From assembly GCF_004328075.1 (NCBI RefSeq), contig NZ_SJFN01000003.1, positions 13,121-77,120 on the forward strand: a DNA stretch of 64,000 nt, given 5' to 3'. The DNA is from Siculibacillus lacustris. GTDB taxonomy: Bacteria > Pseudomonadota > Alphaproteobacteria > Rhizobiales > Ancalomicrobiaceae. The position numbers and the translations under genes were made by a program. This document shows, piece after piece, positions 54,476 through 64,000 of the stretch; position 1 is the stretch's first letter; each line of letters starts with the position of its first letter. The notes beneath the pieces were generated by a model. The model did not search any database. It saw only the letters and a list, made by a program, of their open reading frames with translations, and was not told the origin of the DNA.

Positions 54476-56108
54476 GCAATTCGAGGACCGGCGGTGAAAA
54501 CGCGGCCGATGCGGCGGAATCGTCGCGATGACGAATTTCATCGGCCTGATGACGAACGTCATCGCAGATCCGGAGGCCGAGGCGCTTGGCCTTCTTGACG
54601 ATGGTCGACTGATCGATGCCCAGCGCGGTGGCGGCGCGACGGGTCGAGCCGTGGCGTTCCAGGGCGCGGGCGATGGCGCGGCGCTCGAGGTCGTCGACCT
54701 GGGTCTTGAGGCTGCGGGCGTCGTCGCTCGGGTCGTCGCCGTCGCGGTCGAGGGCGAGGAGAGGGGCGAGCTGTTCGCGGCCGATGATCGCATAGGGGTC
54801 GGAGATCAGGACGATGCGTTCGACGACGTTCTGCAACTCGCGCACGTTGCCCGGCCACGGGTAGTGGGCGAGCAGGTCGAGGCCTTCGCGGCCGATGCGG
54901 ATCGCCTTGCCGTATTTGCGGTTGTGGGCTTCGAAGCAGTGGCGGGCGAGGACCGCGACGTCGTCGGGGCGGTCGCGCAACGGCGGGATCTCGATCGGGA
55001 AGACGTTCAGGCGGTAATAGAGATCCTCGCGGAAACGGCCCTGCTGCAGCGAGCGGCGCAGGTCGCGGTTGGTGGCGGCGAGAATGCGGACGTCGATGCG
55101 GATCGGTTTCGAGCCACCGATCCGGGTCATCTCCTTGTGCTGGATGACCCGCAGCAGCTTGCCCTGGAGCTCCAGCGGCATGTCGCCGATCTCGTCGAGC
55201 AGGATCGAACCCTTGTCGGCGAGTTCGAACAGCCCGAGCTTGCCGCCCGGCGCGGCACCGGTGAAGGCGCCCTTCTCGTAACCGAACAGTTCGGCCTCCA
55301 GCAGGCCGGCCGGCAGGGCGGCGCAGTTGACCTTGACGAAGGGCTTGCCGCGGCGATTGCTGGTGGTGTGGATCTCGTTGGCGACCACTTCCTTGCCGAC
55401 CCCGGTTTCGCCGGAGATCAGCACGGTGACGTCGAAGTCGGCGACGCGGCGCACCAGTTCCAGGACCTTGTCGATGGCGCTGCTGACTCCGACCAGATCG
55501 GCGCCCATCACCTGCTGGCGCAGGTGCTCGACCTCGCGCCGCGCCCGGATCTCGCCGGCCTCGACGGCGTGGATCTTCTCCTGGGTCGCCTCGAGTTCGA
55601 TCTGCATCTCCAGGAGGTCGGTGATCTCGCGTTCGATCACCGCGACCAGCTTGATCTCGCCGTCGGCGCCGAAGATCGGGTTGCCGGTGATCAGCATCTT
55701 GGCGCCGTTGCGCCGGCTGAGCCCGACCGAATTGACCTGTTTCTTCAGCCGCAGAACTTCCGGCGTCACGGCGTTGGTGTAGAGGCCGTCGGCTTCCAGT
55801 TCCTGGACGGTGCGGCCGATCACCTCGGCGGCGTCGATGCCGGTGATGCGCTGATAGGACTTGTTGACGTAGAGGGTGCGGCCGGTGCCGTCGGCGACGT
55901 AGACGCCGTCGTAGAGGTGGTCGCCGATCTCCTCGAAGTCGAGGACGCGGTCGGCGGCGATGCTGACGCCCGGTCCCGGCTCGCTCGGACCGGGGGCGGC
56001 GTCGCCGAACGCATCGCGCGGCTTCTCGGCGATCAGCAGCCCGGGTCCTTCGGGCAGACCATCGAGGCCGGTGGGTCTCTTCGAGGTGACTGTCGTCGCT
56101 TCGTGCAT
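54471..56108 (-). CDS. Sigma-54 dependent transcriptional activator, PAS-AAA+-HTH
   Basis: 545 residues. A PAS domain near 45-160 ([28 protein letters not shown]), a short linker helix, then AAA+: Walker [15 protein letters not shown] (sigma-54 contact), Walker [12 protein letters not shown] and sensor elements. The C-terminal HTH is TyrR-like ([26 protein letters not shown]). A tail of about 30 residues after the HTH is encoded by DNA that also carries the enhancer palindromes. Sits just upstream of the sigma-54 promoter, same direction, and should activate it. ATG 56108 is chosen because the protein beyond it is not family-like. Confidence 0.92.
   Translation of the reverse strand: MHEATTVTSKRPTGLDGLPEGPGLLIAEKPRDAFGDAAPGPSEPGPGVSIAADRVLDFEEIGDHLYDGVYVADGTGRTLYVNKSYQRITGIDAAEVIGRTVQELEADGLYTNAVTPEVLRLKKQVNSVGLSRRNGAKMLITGNPIFGADGEIKLVAVIEREITDLLEMQIELEATQEKIHAVEAGEIRARREVEHLRQQVMGADLVGVSSAIDKVLELVRRVADFDVTVLISGETGVGKEVVANEIHTTSNRRGKPFVKVNCAALPAGLLEAELFGYEKGAFTGAAPGGKLGLFELADKGSILLDEIGDMPLELQGKLLRVIQHKEMTRIGGSKPIRIDVRILAATNRDLRRSLQQGRFREDLYYRLNVFPIEIPPLRDRPDDVAVLARHCFEAHNRKYGKAIRIGREGLDLLAHYPWPGNVRELQNVVERIVLISDPYAIIGREQLAPLLALDRDGDDPSDDARSLKTQVDDLERRAIARALERHGSTRRAATALGIDQSTIVKKAKRLGLRICDDVRHQADEIRHRDDSAASAAFSPPVLELR
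54527..54542. promoter_or_regulatory. Candidate enhancer (UAS) 3, imperfect
   Basis: GATGACGAATTTCATC, same arms with changes in the centre. Within the last codons of the activator gene. Confidence 0.55.
54548..54563. promoter_or_regulatory. Candidate enhancer (UAS) 2
   Basis: GATGACGAACGTCATC, second clean copy, 21 bp (two helical turns) from the imperfect copy. Within the coding sequence of the activator's C-terminal tail. Confidence 0.7.
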
Positions 56109-56368
56109 CTTCGACGTCCGGACGGGGGCAGGACAGCCTACGCCGTTCCCGGCCGGCGACCAGTCGGGAGTAGCGCGTGGGGACCGGCCCGTAGGAACCG
56201 ACCGGGCGGGCCGCCGGGGGGAAGAGTTTTGCAGGAAGAGGCCCGATGGCGCCGGGCTGTTCCGCTCTGCGACGATTCCGCGGCGAGATCGGAATGCCGT
56301 CACCGGGCGGAGGGGTTAGACTGCGGTCACCGCCCGCCCGTACCCGCTTGCCGCCGAGGACCCTGCCG
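56109..56368. other. Divergent intergenic region
   Basis: No gene. Separates the activator from the decarboxylase gene. No clear promoter could be picked out. Confidence 0.5.
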
Positions 56369-58066
56369 ATGCCGATCTCTCCCATCGTCCCGATCGAGAC
56401 CGTGGCGGCGCGCCGCGGCGCCGACATCCTGCTCGAGATCCTGAAGAGCGAGGGCGTCGACTACATCTTCGGCAATCCCGGTACCACCGAGCTGCCGCTG
56501 ATGGACGCCCTGCTGGAGACCCCGGAGATCGCCTACGTCCTGGCGCTGCAGGAGGCGAGCGCGGTGGCGATGGCCGACGGCTATGCCCAGGCGGCGCGCA
56601 AGCCGGGGTTCCTCAATCTCCACACCGCCGGCGGTCTCGGCCACGGGCTCGGCAATCTGCTCAACGCCTCGGTGTCGCAGACGCCGCTGGTGGTCACCGC
56701 CGGCCAGCAGGACTCGCGGCACACCATCACCGATCCGCTGCTGTTCGGCGACCTCGTCCAGATCGCGCGCCCGGCGGTCAAATGGGCGCAGGAAGTGGTC
56801 CACGCGGCGCAGTTGCCGGTGCTGATCCGCCGCGCCTTCAACGACGCCACCGCGGCGCCGAGCGGGCCGGTGTTCCTGTCGCTGCCGATGGACGTGATGG
56901 AGGAGATGAGCACGGTGGCGATCGACGAGCCGTCGTTCGTCGACCGGCGGGCGGTCGCCGGTTCGCTCGACGTGCTGGCGGCGCGGCTCGCGGCGATCCC
57001 GCCGGGGCGGGTGCTGATCATCGCCGGCGACGAGGTGCGGGCGAGCGACGCGGCGGCGGAAGTGGCGGCGGTCGCCGAGCTGCTCGGCGCGCCGGTCTAT
57101 GGGGCGTCGTGGCCGTCGTGCATTCCCTTCCCGACCGCCCATCCCTTGTGGAGCGGCAACATGCCGACCAAGGCCAACGAGATCGCCACGCATCTTTCCG
57201 ACTACGACGCGATCTTCGCGCTCGGCGGCAAGTCGCTGATCACCATCCTCTACAGCGAGGGGCGGCTGATTCCGGCGGGCTGCGCGGTGCTGCAGATCTC
57301 CTCCGACGTGCGCGATCTCGGCCGCACCTATCAGACGCCGCTGTCGCTGGTCGGCGACATCAAGGCGTCGCTCGCCGCCCTGATGCCGCTGCTCGCGGCG
57401 GCGACCGAGCCGAAGCGGGCGGCCCATGATGCGCTGATCGCGCGGTCGGCGGCCGATCGGGTGGCGCGGCGGACGCAGTGGAGCCGGCGGGCGGCGGACG
57501 AATGGGACGCGCCGGTGATCACGCCGCTGGTGGCGGCGCGCGAGACGGCTCGGGCGATCGGCCCGGACGTGGCGATCGTCGACGAAGCGATCGCCACCTA
57601 CGTCCAGATGCGGGCCTTCCTGAACAGCCCGTCGCCGCGGCAGTATTCGTTCCTGCGTGGCGGCGCGCTCGGTTGGGGCATGCCGGCGGCGGTCGGCTGT
57701 TCGCTCGGGCTCGGGCGCGAGCCGGTGGTGTCGCTGGTCGGCGACGGCGCGGCGCTCTATTCGCCGCAGGCGCTGTGGACGGCGGCACACGAGCGGCTGC
57801 CGATCACCTTCGTGGTGATGAACAACCGCGAATACAACATCCTGAAGAACTTCATGAAGGGTCAGGCCGGCTATGCCTCGGCGCGGGCCAACCGCTTCAT
57901 CGCCATGGAAGTTTCCGACCCGTGGGTCGATTTCCAGGCGCTCGCCCGATCGATGGGCGTGCCGGCGCGGCGGATCGAACGGCCGGGCGACATCGCCCCG
58001 GCGATCGAGGCGGGCATCGCCTCGCGAATGCCCAATCTGATCGAGATCGTGATCGCGCCGACCTGA
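56369..58066 (+). CDS. Thiamine-diphosphate enzyme, benzoylformate decarboxylase-like
   Basis: 565 residues. N-terminal pyrimidine domain with GNPGTTELPL (catalytic Glu), a middle domain (about 190-330), and the TPP motif VSLVGDGAALYSPQALWTAAHERLPITFVVMNN ending NN in the C-terminal part. Resembles MdlC/benzoylformate decarboxylase and related 2-oxoacid decarboxylases, which turn an aryl- or alkyl-2-oxo acid to an aldehyde. ATG 56369 has GAGGA 8 bases upstream. Divergent from the sigma-54 activator. The substrate is unknown, and whether it belongs with the BKACE pathway is open. Confidence 0.85.
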   Translation: MPISPIVPIETVAARRGADILLEILKSEGVDYIFGNPGTTELPLMDALLETPEIAYVLALQEASAVAMADGYAQAARKPGFLNLHTAGGLGHGLGNLLNASVSQTPLVVTAGQQDSRHTITDPLLFGDLVQIARPAVKWAQEVVHAAQLPVLIRRAFNDATAAPSGPVFLSLPMDVMEEMSTVAIDEPSFVDRRAVAGSLDVLAARLAAIPPGRVLIIAGDEVRASDAAAEVAAVAELLGAPVYGASWPSCIPFPTAHPLWSGNMPTKANEIATHLSDYDAIFALGGKSLITILYSEGRLIPAGCAVLQISSDVRDLGRTYQTPLSLVGDIKASLAALMPLLAAATEPKRAAHDALIARSAADRVARRTQWSRRAADEWDAPVITPLVAARETARAIGPDVAIVDEAIATYVQMRAFLNSPSPRQYSFLRGGALGWGMPAAVGCSLGLGREPVVSLVGDGAALYSPQALWTAAHERLPITFVVMNNREYNILKNFMKGQAGYASARANRFIAMEVSDPWVDFQALARSMGVPARRIERPGDIAPAIEAGIASRMPNLIEIVIAPT

Positions 58067-58079
58067 GGCCGATGCCGGC

Positions 58080-59174
58080 TCACGAGGCGGCGACGCGGCC
58101 GGGATCGCGCACCGGCGCCACCGCCGCGGCGGCACCGTCGGCGAAGAACAGCCGCCAGCGGGTGGGCAGCAGCGACAGACGATCGCCGGCGGCGACGCGG
58201 GTCTCCGGCGGCACGTCGATCTCGACCGCCCGGCCGTCGCCGAGCGTCGTGTCGAGGCGGCGCGAGACGCCGTGACGGCGGGTGCCGGCGACCGTGGCGG
58301 CCAGCGCCCCGGGGGCGTCGGGCGCACCGATCGTCCAATGCTGCGGCCGCACGTAGAGGGTCGCGGCACCCTGGCCGAGGACCTCGACGGGGAGCGCGAG
58401 GCGCCGTCCGTCGACCACCACGCCGCCGTGCTCGACGGTGACCGGGATGCGGCTGGCGTCGCCGATGAAATCGAACACGAAGGGCGAGGCGGGGGCGTCG
58501 TAGATCTCGTCGGGGGTGCCGATCTGTTCGATGCGGCCCTTGTTGAGGACCACGACGCGATCGGCGAGCTCGAGCGCCTCGTCCTGGTCGTGGGTGACGA
58601 ACACCGTGGTGTAGCCGGTGCGGTCGTGGATCTCGCGCAGCCACTTGCGCAGGTCCTTGCGGACCTGGGCGTCGAGGGCGCCGAAGGGCTCGTCGAGGAA
58701 CAACACCCGCGGCTCGACGGCGAGGGCCCGGGCGAGGGCGACGCGCTGGCGCTGGCCGCCGGACAGTTGCGACGGGTAACGCCGGGCGAGATCGGGCAGT
58801 TGCACCAGATCGAGCAGTTCCTGGACGCGGCGGGCGATCTCGGCGCGGCTCGGCCGCTCGGCCTTCGGCCGCACGGTGAGACCGAAGGCGATGTTGTCGG
58901 CGACCGTCATGTGGCGGAACAGGGCGTAGTGCTGGAACACGAAGCCGACGCGGCGCTCGCGCACCGAGGTCGCCGAGGCGTCCTCGTCACCGAAGAACAC
59001 CCGGCCCCAGGTCGGGGCCTCGAGGCCGGCGAGGATCCGCAACAAGGTGGTCTTGCCCGAGCCGGAGGGCCCGAGCAGCGCGAGCAGCTCGCCGGAGCGG
59101 ATGTCGAGATCGACGCCGAACAGCGCGGGGAAGTCGCCGAAGTCCTTGGCGAGGTCGCGGATGCGGATCTCCAT
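58080..59174 (-). CDS. cysA: Sulfate/thiosulfate ABC transporter ATP-binding protein
   Basis: 364 residues. [44 protein letters not shown] are the ABC sites; the tail from about 235 is a TOBE-like regulatory domain with TLYVRPQHW. Order cysT-cysW-cysA after the binding protein, as in the standard sulfate operon. The last gene of the unit, facing the decarboxylase gene. Confidence 0.93.
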   Translation of the reverse strand: MEIRIRDLAKDFGDFPALFGVDLDIRSGELLALLGPSGSGKTTLLRILAGLEAPTWGRVFFGDEDASATSVRERRVGFVFQHYALFRHMTVADNIAFGLTVRPKAERPSRAEIARRVQELLDLVQLPDLARRYPSQLSGGQRQRVALARALAVEPRVLFLDEPFGALDAQVRKDLRKWLREIHDRTGYTTVFVTHDQDEALELADRVVVLNKGRIEQIGTPDEIYDAPASPFVFDFIGDASRIPVTVEHGGVVVDGRRLALPVEVLGQGAATLYVRPQHWTIGAPDAPGALAATVAGTRRHGVSRRLDTTLGDGRAVEIDVPPETRVAAGDRLSLLPTRWRLFFADGAAAAVAPVRDPGRVAAS

Positions 59175-59185
59175 GGGGGGCTCCT

Positions 59186-60079
59186 TCAGTGACGACGGTT
59201 GGCGGCGAGTTCGTCGCCGAACCGCCATTCGAGGAAGGTTTTCAGGACCAGGGTGATCAGCGCCAGCCCGGCCAGGATCGAGGCCATCGCGAAGGCGCCG
59301 ACGAAGTCGTATTCGTTGTAGAGGATCTCGACCTGCAGCGGCATGGTGTTGGTCAGGCCGCGGATGTGGCCGGAGACCACCGACACCGCCCCGAACTCGC
59401 CCATGGCGCGGGCGTTGCAGAGCAGCACGCCATAGAGCAGGCCCCATTTGATGTTGGGCAGGGTCACCCGGCGGAAGATCGTCCAGCCGGAGGCGCCGAG
59501 CGTCAGTGCCGCCTCTTCGTCGGCCGCGCCCTGCGCTTCCATCAGCGGGATCAACTCGCGGGCGACGAAGGGGAAGGTGACGAAGATCGTCGCCAGCACC
59601 AGGCCGGGGACGGCGAAGATCACCTTGAGCCCATGGGCGGCGAGGAACGGCCCGAACAGGCCTTGCGCGCCGAACAGCAGCACGAAGACCAGACCCGAGA
59701 CCACCGGCGACACCGAGAACGGCAGATCGATCAGGGTGATCAGGAGGCTCTTGCCGGGAAAGTCGAACTTGGTGATCGCCCAGGAGGCGGCGACGCCGAA
59801 CACCAGGTTGGCGGGCACCGAGATCACCGCGACCAGCAGGGTCAACTGGATCGAGGCGAGCGCATCGGGATCGCCGAAGCTCTTGAAATAGGCCCAGATT
59901 CCCTTGCGCAGGCCTTCGGTGAAGACCCCGGCGATCGGCAGCACCAGGACCAGGGCGAGGAACAGGCCGGCGATCGCCACCAGGGTCCAGCGCGCCACGA
60001 CGGTCTCGCCGATCGGCGGCGGCACGGGCAGGGCGCGCGGGCGCGGCGGATCGAGCGGGAAGGTCTGATCGGTCGCCAT
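59186..60079 (-). CDS. cysW: Sulfate ABC transporter permease CysW
   Basis: 297 residues, about six membrane helices. VNDLPFSV-like [44 protein letters not shown] and [19 protein letters not shown] are diagnostic for the CysW subfamily. A short cytosolic head (1-28) is rich in Pro. Pairs with CysT. Confidence 0.93.
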   Translation of the reverse strand: MATDQTFPLDPPRPRALPVPPPIGETVVARWTLVAIAGLFLALVLVLPIAGVFTEGLRKGIWAYFKSFGDPDALASIQLTLLVAVISVPANLVFGVAASWAITKFDFPGKSLLITLIDLPFSVSPVVSGLVFVLLFGAQGLFGPFLAAHGLKVIFAVPGLVLATIFVTFPFVARELIPLMEAQGAADEEAALTLGASGWTIFRRVTLPNIKWGLLYGVLLCNARAMGEFGAVSVVSGHIRGLTNTMPLQVEILYNEYDFVGAFAMASILAGLALITLVLKTFLEWRFGDELAANRRH

Positions 60080-60080
60080 C

Positions 60081-60941
60081 TCACGATCTCCGGTTGGCGT
60101 GGGCCTGGATCAGATTGATCACCAGGAGCAGCGAGAAGGAGATGGCGAGCATGACGCAGGCGATGCCGGTGGCGCCGACCCAGTCGAACTCCTCGAGTTT
60201 GATGACGATCAGCAGCGGCGCGATCTCGGTCAGATAGGGCATGTTGCCGGCGATGAAGACGATCGAGCCGTATTCGCCGACGCCGCGGGCGAAGGCCAGG
60301 GTGAAGCCGGTGAGGATCGACGGGACCAGGGGCGGGAGCAGCACCCGGAACACCGTGGTCAGCCGCGAGGCGCCGAGGGTGGCGGCCGCCTCCTCGACCT
60401 CGCGATCGAGATCGGCGAGCAGCGGCTGGACGGTGCGCACCACGAAGGGCAGCCCGACGAAGATCAGCGCCACCACCACGCCGAGGCGGGTATAGGCGAC
60501 CTCGATGCCGAGGGGGGCGAGGAGGCCGCCGATCCAGCCGGTCTTGGCGAACAGGGCGGCCAGCGTGATGCCGGCCACCGCGGTCGGCAGGGCGAAGGGC
60601 AGATCGACGGCGGCGTCGATCAGGGCGCGGCCGGGGAAGCGGTAGCGGGTCAGCACCCAGGCGACCAGCACCCCGAAGACGGCGTTGACCAGCGCGGCGA
60701 TCAGGGCGGCGCCGAAGGACAGTTCGAGGGCGGCCTGGACGCGAGCGTCCTGCAGCAGCTTGACGAAACCGCCGAAGCCGAGACCGGAGGCCTTGACCGC
60801 CAGGGCGACCAGCGGGAACAGCACGATCAGCGACAGCCAGACCACGGTCCAGCCCATCGCCAGACCGAAACCGGGCAACACGCCGTGGACGAGGCGACGG
60901 CGTCCTGCGCCTCCCCGCCCGCTGCTCGTGGCGATGCTCAT
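60081..60941 (-). CDS. cysT: Sulfate ABC transporter permease CysT
   Basis: 286 residues, six helices. DLPFALPTAVAGITLAALF, EEAAATLGASRLTTVFRVLLPPL and ARGVGEYGSIVFIAGNMPYLTEIAPLLI are diagnostic for CysT (CysU). Its stop is 1 base before the cysW ATG. Confidence 0.93.
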   Translation of the reverse strand: MSIATSSGRGGAGRRRLVHGVLPGFGLAMGWTVVWLSLIVLFPLVALAVKASGLGFGGFVKLLQDARVQAALELSFGAALIAALVNAVFGVLVAWVLTRYRFPGRALIDAAVDLPFALPTAVAGITLAALFAKTGWIGGLLAPLGIEVAYTRLGVVVALIFVGLPFVVRTVQPLLADLDREVEEAAATLGASRLTTVFRVLLPPLVPSILTGFTLAFARGVGEYGSIVFIAGNMPYLTEIAPLLIVIKLEEFDWVGATGIACVMLAISFSLLLVINLIQAHANRRS

Positions 60942-61062
60942 GTCCGCTCCTCGTCGATGCCGTCGCGTCGGCCCGACGCGGTCGCCGGCCAGTCTCGCCC
61001 TTTTCCCGCCGAGGGAGAAGGGAAGCCGCCGCGCCGCGCCGCCGTCACGCCCCGCTCGGTCA

Positions 61063-62148
61063 TCACTTCGGCTTGTAGAGCTGGTCGAAGGTGCCGCCGT
61101 CGCCGAAGTGGAAGGGCTGCGCCTTGGCCCAGCCGCCGAACACCGGATCGTCGATGGTCACCAGTTCGAGCTTGGGGAAGCGGTCGAGCAGCGCCTTGTC
61201 GACGCCGGCCGGTTCGGCCGGGCGATAGTGGTGCTTGGCGGCGAGCGTCTGGCCGGCCTTGGAATAGAGGAAGGCGAGATAGGCTTCGGCCTGTTTGCGC
61301 GTGCCCTTGGTGTCGACGTTGCCGTCGACCAGCGACACCGGCGGTTCGGCGAGGATCGAATAGGGCGGCACGACGATGTCGAACTTGTCGGCGCCGAATT
61401 CGTCGAACACCAGGTAAGCCTCGTTCTCCCAGGCGAGCAGCACGTCGCCCAAGCCGCGCTGGGCGAAGGTGGTGGTGGCGCCGCGGGCGCCGGTGTCGAG
61501 GACCGGCACATGCTTGAACAGGTCGGCGATATAGGCGCGGATCTTGGCGTCGTCGCCCTTGTATTCCTTGGCCGCCCAGGCCCAGGCGCCGAGGTAGTTC
61601 CAGCGTGCTCCGCCCGAGGTCTTGGGGTTCGGTGTGATCACCTCGACACCGGGCTTGATCAGATCGTCCCAGTTCTTGATACCCTTGGGATTGCCCTTCT
61701 TGACCAGGAACAGGATGGTCGAGGTGTAGGGCGAAGAATTGTGGGCGAGGCGCTTCTGCCAGTCGGCGGGGATCTTCTTGGTCTCGCGGGCGATGGCGTC
61801 GATGTCGGCGGCCAGCGCCAGGGTCACCACGTCGGCGTCGAGACCGTCGATCACCGAGCGCGCCTGCTTGCCCGAGCCGCCGTGCGAGGCCCGGATCACC
61901 ACGGTCTCGCCGGTCGCGGCCTTCCACTCGGCGGCGAAGGCCTGATTGACGTCCTTGTAGAACTCGCGGGTCGGATCGTAGCTGACGTTGAGCAGAGCGG
62001 TATCGGCGCGGGCCAGCAGGGTCGTGCCGAGGATCGCGCCGAAGGCACCGGCGACCAGAGCGACGTCGCGCAGGCGGACGAACAGGGCCCGGCGCCCGGG
62101 ACGGGCAGGGGCGGACGGGCGGGCGGCGGCCGACGGGGTCGACGTCAT
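61063..62148 (-). CDS. Sulfate ABC transporter substrate-binding protein
   Basis: 361 residues. An N-terminal segment (residues 20-45) with a Tat- or Sec-like hydrophobic stretch ([19 protein letters not shown]) leads into the [64 protein letters not shown] and [15 protein letters not shown], all typical of CysP/Sbp. The N-terminus has about 15-25 residues more than usual. AAGGAG lies 11 bases before ATG 62148. First gene of the sulfate operon, divergent from a sulfonate-type importer. Confidence 0.93.
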   Translation of the reverse strand: MTSTPSAAARPSAPARPGRRALFVRLRDVALVAGAFGAILGTTLLARADTALLNVSYDPTREFYKDVNQAFAAEWKAATGETVVIRASHGGSGKQARSVIDGLDADVVTLALAADIDAIARETKKIPADWQKRLAHNSSPYTSTILFLVKKGNPKGIKNWDDLIKPGVEVITPNPKTSGGARWNYLGAWAWAAKEYKGDDAKIRAYIADLFKHVPVLDTGARGATTTFAQRGLGDVLLAWENEAYLVFDEFGADKFDIVVPPYSILAEPPVSLVDGNVDTKGTRKQAEAYLAFLYSKAGQTLAAKHHYRPAEPAGVDKALLDRFPKLELVTIDDPVFGGWAKAQPFHFGDGGTFDQLYKPK

Positions 62149-62571
62149 GACGGGCAAGCTCCTTGCTGGGTCGGTCAGTGGGCTTAACCTATAGAAACCA
62201 TCGACTGGGTCCATTCCATAGTTTGTCGCGTCCGGGAAGTCGATACTCGAGAATGGCGTCGCGGAGGAACGCCTTACTCCCGGAAGCGGTCGGAGGCCGC
62301 TCGAACGATGAGTTCGTTGCGCGCGCGGCGGTCGCGCGGAACGCCGGCGAAGCCGCCCGGGGCGGTTGGGCGCAAGTTGCGCGACTTCGCCGGCGACTCT
62401 TCGTCACAGGTAGACGCGACCCGGAATGCGGCATCCGACGAAATGAAATTGCGCGCGAGCCCGACAATTTGGATGCGCCTGCCCCGGCGCGCGCCACCGC
62501 CGGTCTCTATGATGGCCCGATCGCTCGTCCGCGCTCGCCACCGCCCTCGCAACGCCTTCGGAGGAACCGCC
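62149..62571. other. Divergent control region of two sulfur importers
   Basis: No gene. An AT-rich stretch at 62183-62230 has a minus-strand -10-like TATAGG (62193-62188). No clear -35 was found and no CysB-type site could be named by eye. Confidence 0.55.
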
Positions 62572-63603
62572 TTGGTCCGAACCGTCCCCCGCCGTGCCCT
62601 GATCGCCGCCCTGTCGCTCGCCGTCGTCCTGCCGGGGATCGGCGGACGGGTCGCCGCCGCCGAACCGGTGATCGGGCGGGTCGGCACCATTCCGGTGATC
62701 GGGGCGGCGCCGATCTTCGTCGCCGACCGCGAGGGGCGGCTGGAGAAGGCCGGGCTGAAGCTCACCTACACCACCTTCGAATCCGGCCCCAACGCCATCC
62801 AGGCGCTGGCCTCGGGCACCATCGACATCTATGTCGCCGGCGTCGCGCCGCTCGCCGTGGCGCGCTCCAAGGGCATCGACATCCGGGTGGTGGCGGCGAC
62901 CGCGGTGGCCGAGAACGTGTTCGTGGCCGGGCCGAAGCTCGCCGCCGAGTTCCGCGCGGGGGTGGCACCGGCCGCGGCTTTCGCCGCCTTCCGCAAGGCG
63001 ACCGGCAAGGCGGCGCGGCTCGCCACCCAGCCGGCCGGCTCGGTGCCCAACACCACGCTGCAGCATTGGCTGTGGAAGGTCGCGGCGGTCGCCAAGGACG
63101 ACGTCGAGGTGGTGCCGCTCGGCATCGACGCGACTCAGCAGGCGCTGCTCGCCGGCGCCGTCGACGGAGCGATCGTGCGCGAACCGGCGCTGACCATCGT
63201 GCGCGACCGCAATCCGGGCGTGAAGCTGATCGCCACCGGCGACGAATTGTTCCCCGGCCAGCCGGGAACCGTGGTGGCGGTGACCGGCGCCTTCCTGGAG
63301 AAAAACCCGCAAGCCGTGCAGACTCTGGTCGCGGGGCTGGTCGAGGCCGGCCGGCTGCTGACCGAGACCCCCGACGCGGCGGTGCCGTGGGTCGGCGCGG
63401 CGCTCGGCAAGGGCCTGGTCGATCCGGCGCTGATCGCCGCGGCGCTGAAGTCGCCGGCGACCCGGTTCCAGATCGATCCGCGGGCGATCGTCGCGCCGGC
63501 CCGGGCGATGCAGGCCTATCAGGTCGAACTCGGCTCGCTCGACAAGGAACTGCCCTTCGACGGGTTGTTCGAACCGCGCTTCTTCGAAGCGGTGAAGAAG
63601 TGA
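62572..63603 (+). CDS. ABC transporter substrate-binding protein, sulfonate/taurine/nitrate type
   Basis: 343 residues from TTG 62572. GGAGGA sits 6 bases upstream and the signal peptide (RTVPRRALIAALSLAVVLPG...AAA) then begins right at the N-terminus; ATG 62512 lacks a ribosome site. The mature part is a SsuA/TauA-like fold (EPVIGRVGTIPVIGAAPIFVADREG, ALASGTIDIYVAGVAPLAVA, FPGQPGTVVAVTG). Overlaps the permease start by 4 bases (GTGA). It is beside the sulfate operon, so a sulfonate substrate is likely, with nitrate or another anion the alternative. Confidence 0.88.
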   Translation: MVRTVPRRALIAALSLAVVLPGIGGRVAAAEPVIGRVGTIPVIGAAPIFVADREGRLEKAGLKLTYTTFESGPNAIQALASGTIDIYVAGVAPLAVARSKGIDIRVVAATAVAENVFVAGPKLAAEFRAGVAPAAAFAAFRKATGKAARLATQPAGSVPNTTLQHWLWKVAAVAKDDVEVVPLGIDATQQALLAGAVDGAIVREPALTIVRDRNPGVKLIATGDELFPGQPGTVVAVTGAFLEKNPQAVQTLVAGLVEAGRLLTETPDAAVPWVGAALGKGLVDPALIAAALKSPATRFQIDPRAIVAPARAMQAYQVELGSLDKELPFDGLFEPRFFEAVKK

Positions 63604-64000
63604 GCTCGTCGCCGCGGCTGCGCGGCGTCGCGCTGGCGGCGATCGGTCTCGTCGCCTTTCTCGCCCTGTGGGAAGCGGTGCCGCGGCTCGGGCTGGTCAA
63701 TCCGGCGATGCTGCCGGGACCGAGCGCCGTGCCGGTGGCCTTCCTCAAGGAACTGCGCGCCGGCGTGTGGCCGGCGGCGGTGGCCTCCAGCCTCGGCCAC
63801 TATGCCCTCGGGCTGGCGGTCGGCGCGGTGCTCGGGGTGGCGCTCGGCGTCGCCTGCGGGCTGTTGCCGGTGGTCGACGCCCTGACCTCCGGCGTGGTGC
63901 GGCTGCTCCGGCCGATCCCCGGCCTCGCCTGGGTGCCCTTCGCGATCATCTGGTTCGGCGTCGACCTGCGCGCCGCGGTGTTCATCATCGCCACGGGGGT
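63600..64000 (+). CDS. ABC transporter permease, SsuC/TauC type (partial)
   Basis: Starts with GTG 63600, coupled to the binding protein by GTGA. At least 133 residues are read before the window ends. Membrane helices begin near residue 10 (VALAAIGLVAFLALW). NPAMLPGPSAVP, the GHYALGLAVGAVLGVALG helix and RPIPGLAWVPFAIIWFGV match SsuC/TauC permeases. The frame stays open to the end of the window; the C-terminus and the ATPase gene lie outside. Confidence 0.9.
   Translation, partial: MSSSPRLRGVALAAIGLVAFLALWEAVPRLGLVNPAMLPGPSAVPVAFLKELRAGVWPAAVASSLGHYALGLAVGAVLGVALGVACGLLPVVDALTSGVVRLLRPIPGLAWVPFAIIWFGVDLRAAVFIIATG

Overview
The window is GC-rich (roughly 70%), gene-dense chromosomal DNA from an alphaproteobacterium. 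The best guess is an order Hyphomicrobiales (Rhizobiales) soil or plant-associated heterotroph, judged from codon use, the DUF6481 and DUF2161 families, and the many ABC sugar and amino-acid importers, each with its own regulator. That placement is inference; there is no rRNA marker. I see no tRNA, rRNA, CRISPR array, insertion sequence, integrase or phage gene. About 60 protein genes fill the window, and the last one runs off the right edge.

Layout. 1-5 kb: DUF6481 protein, DUF2161 nuclease-like protein, and a MarR regulator with a tautomerase-MFS pair. 4.5-13 kb: 6-phosphogluconate dehydrogenase, LysR regulator divergent from a zinc alcohol dehydrogenase, cupin, a two-gene RND efflux operon and a divergent DUF2892 protein. 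13-17 kb: an odd pstB-pyruvate kinase pair and an SDR. 17-29.5 kb: one long leftward L-fucose operon (deoR regulator, fucA, fucI, three ABC importer genes, fucO, fucU, a rhamnulokinase-type kinase, a lactonase and an aldo/keto reductase dehydrogenase). It carries the full isomerase route plus the first two steps of the oxidative route.

30-41.5 kb: a LysR regulator, then a leftward block with an MHS-type permease, two crotonase-fold proteins, an SDR, a homocitrate/isopropylmalate synthase-like enzyme and a FAH-family hydrolase. Next is an amino-acid-type ABC importer with a divergent GntR regulator that has two winged helices. 41.5-51 kb: a carbohydrate cluster (aldo/keto reductase, Gfo/Idh/MocA dehydrogenase, TIM-barrel isomerase, sugar ABC importer) divergent from a ROK regulator and a ThuA-like protein. 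51-58 kb: AtoE-type fatty-acid carrier, 3-hydroxyacyl dehydrogenase and beta-keto acid cleavage enzyme, under a PAS-AAA+ sigma-54 activator, with a divergent benzoylformate decarboxylase-like enzyme. 58-64 kb: the sulfate importer cysA-W-T plus binding protein, divergent from a sulfonate/taurine-type importer cut by the window end.

Most striking signals. (1) A perfect-consensus sigma-54 promoter lies before the beta-keto acid operon, with three 16-bp palindromic candidate enhancer sites inside or at the 3' end of the gene for the sigma-54 activator. (2) A shared 12-bp palindrome sits before both the marR gene and its neighbouring tautomerase-MFS operon, with signs that the marR mRNA is leaderless. 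(3) Helically phased 20-bp direct repeats lie before the fucose-cluster deoR gene. (4) The fucose operon mixes two catabolic routes. (5) An orphan pstB precedes a pyruvate kinase of unusual architecture.
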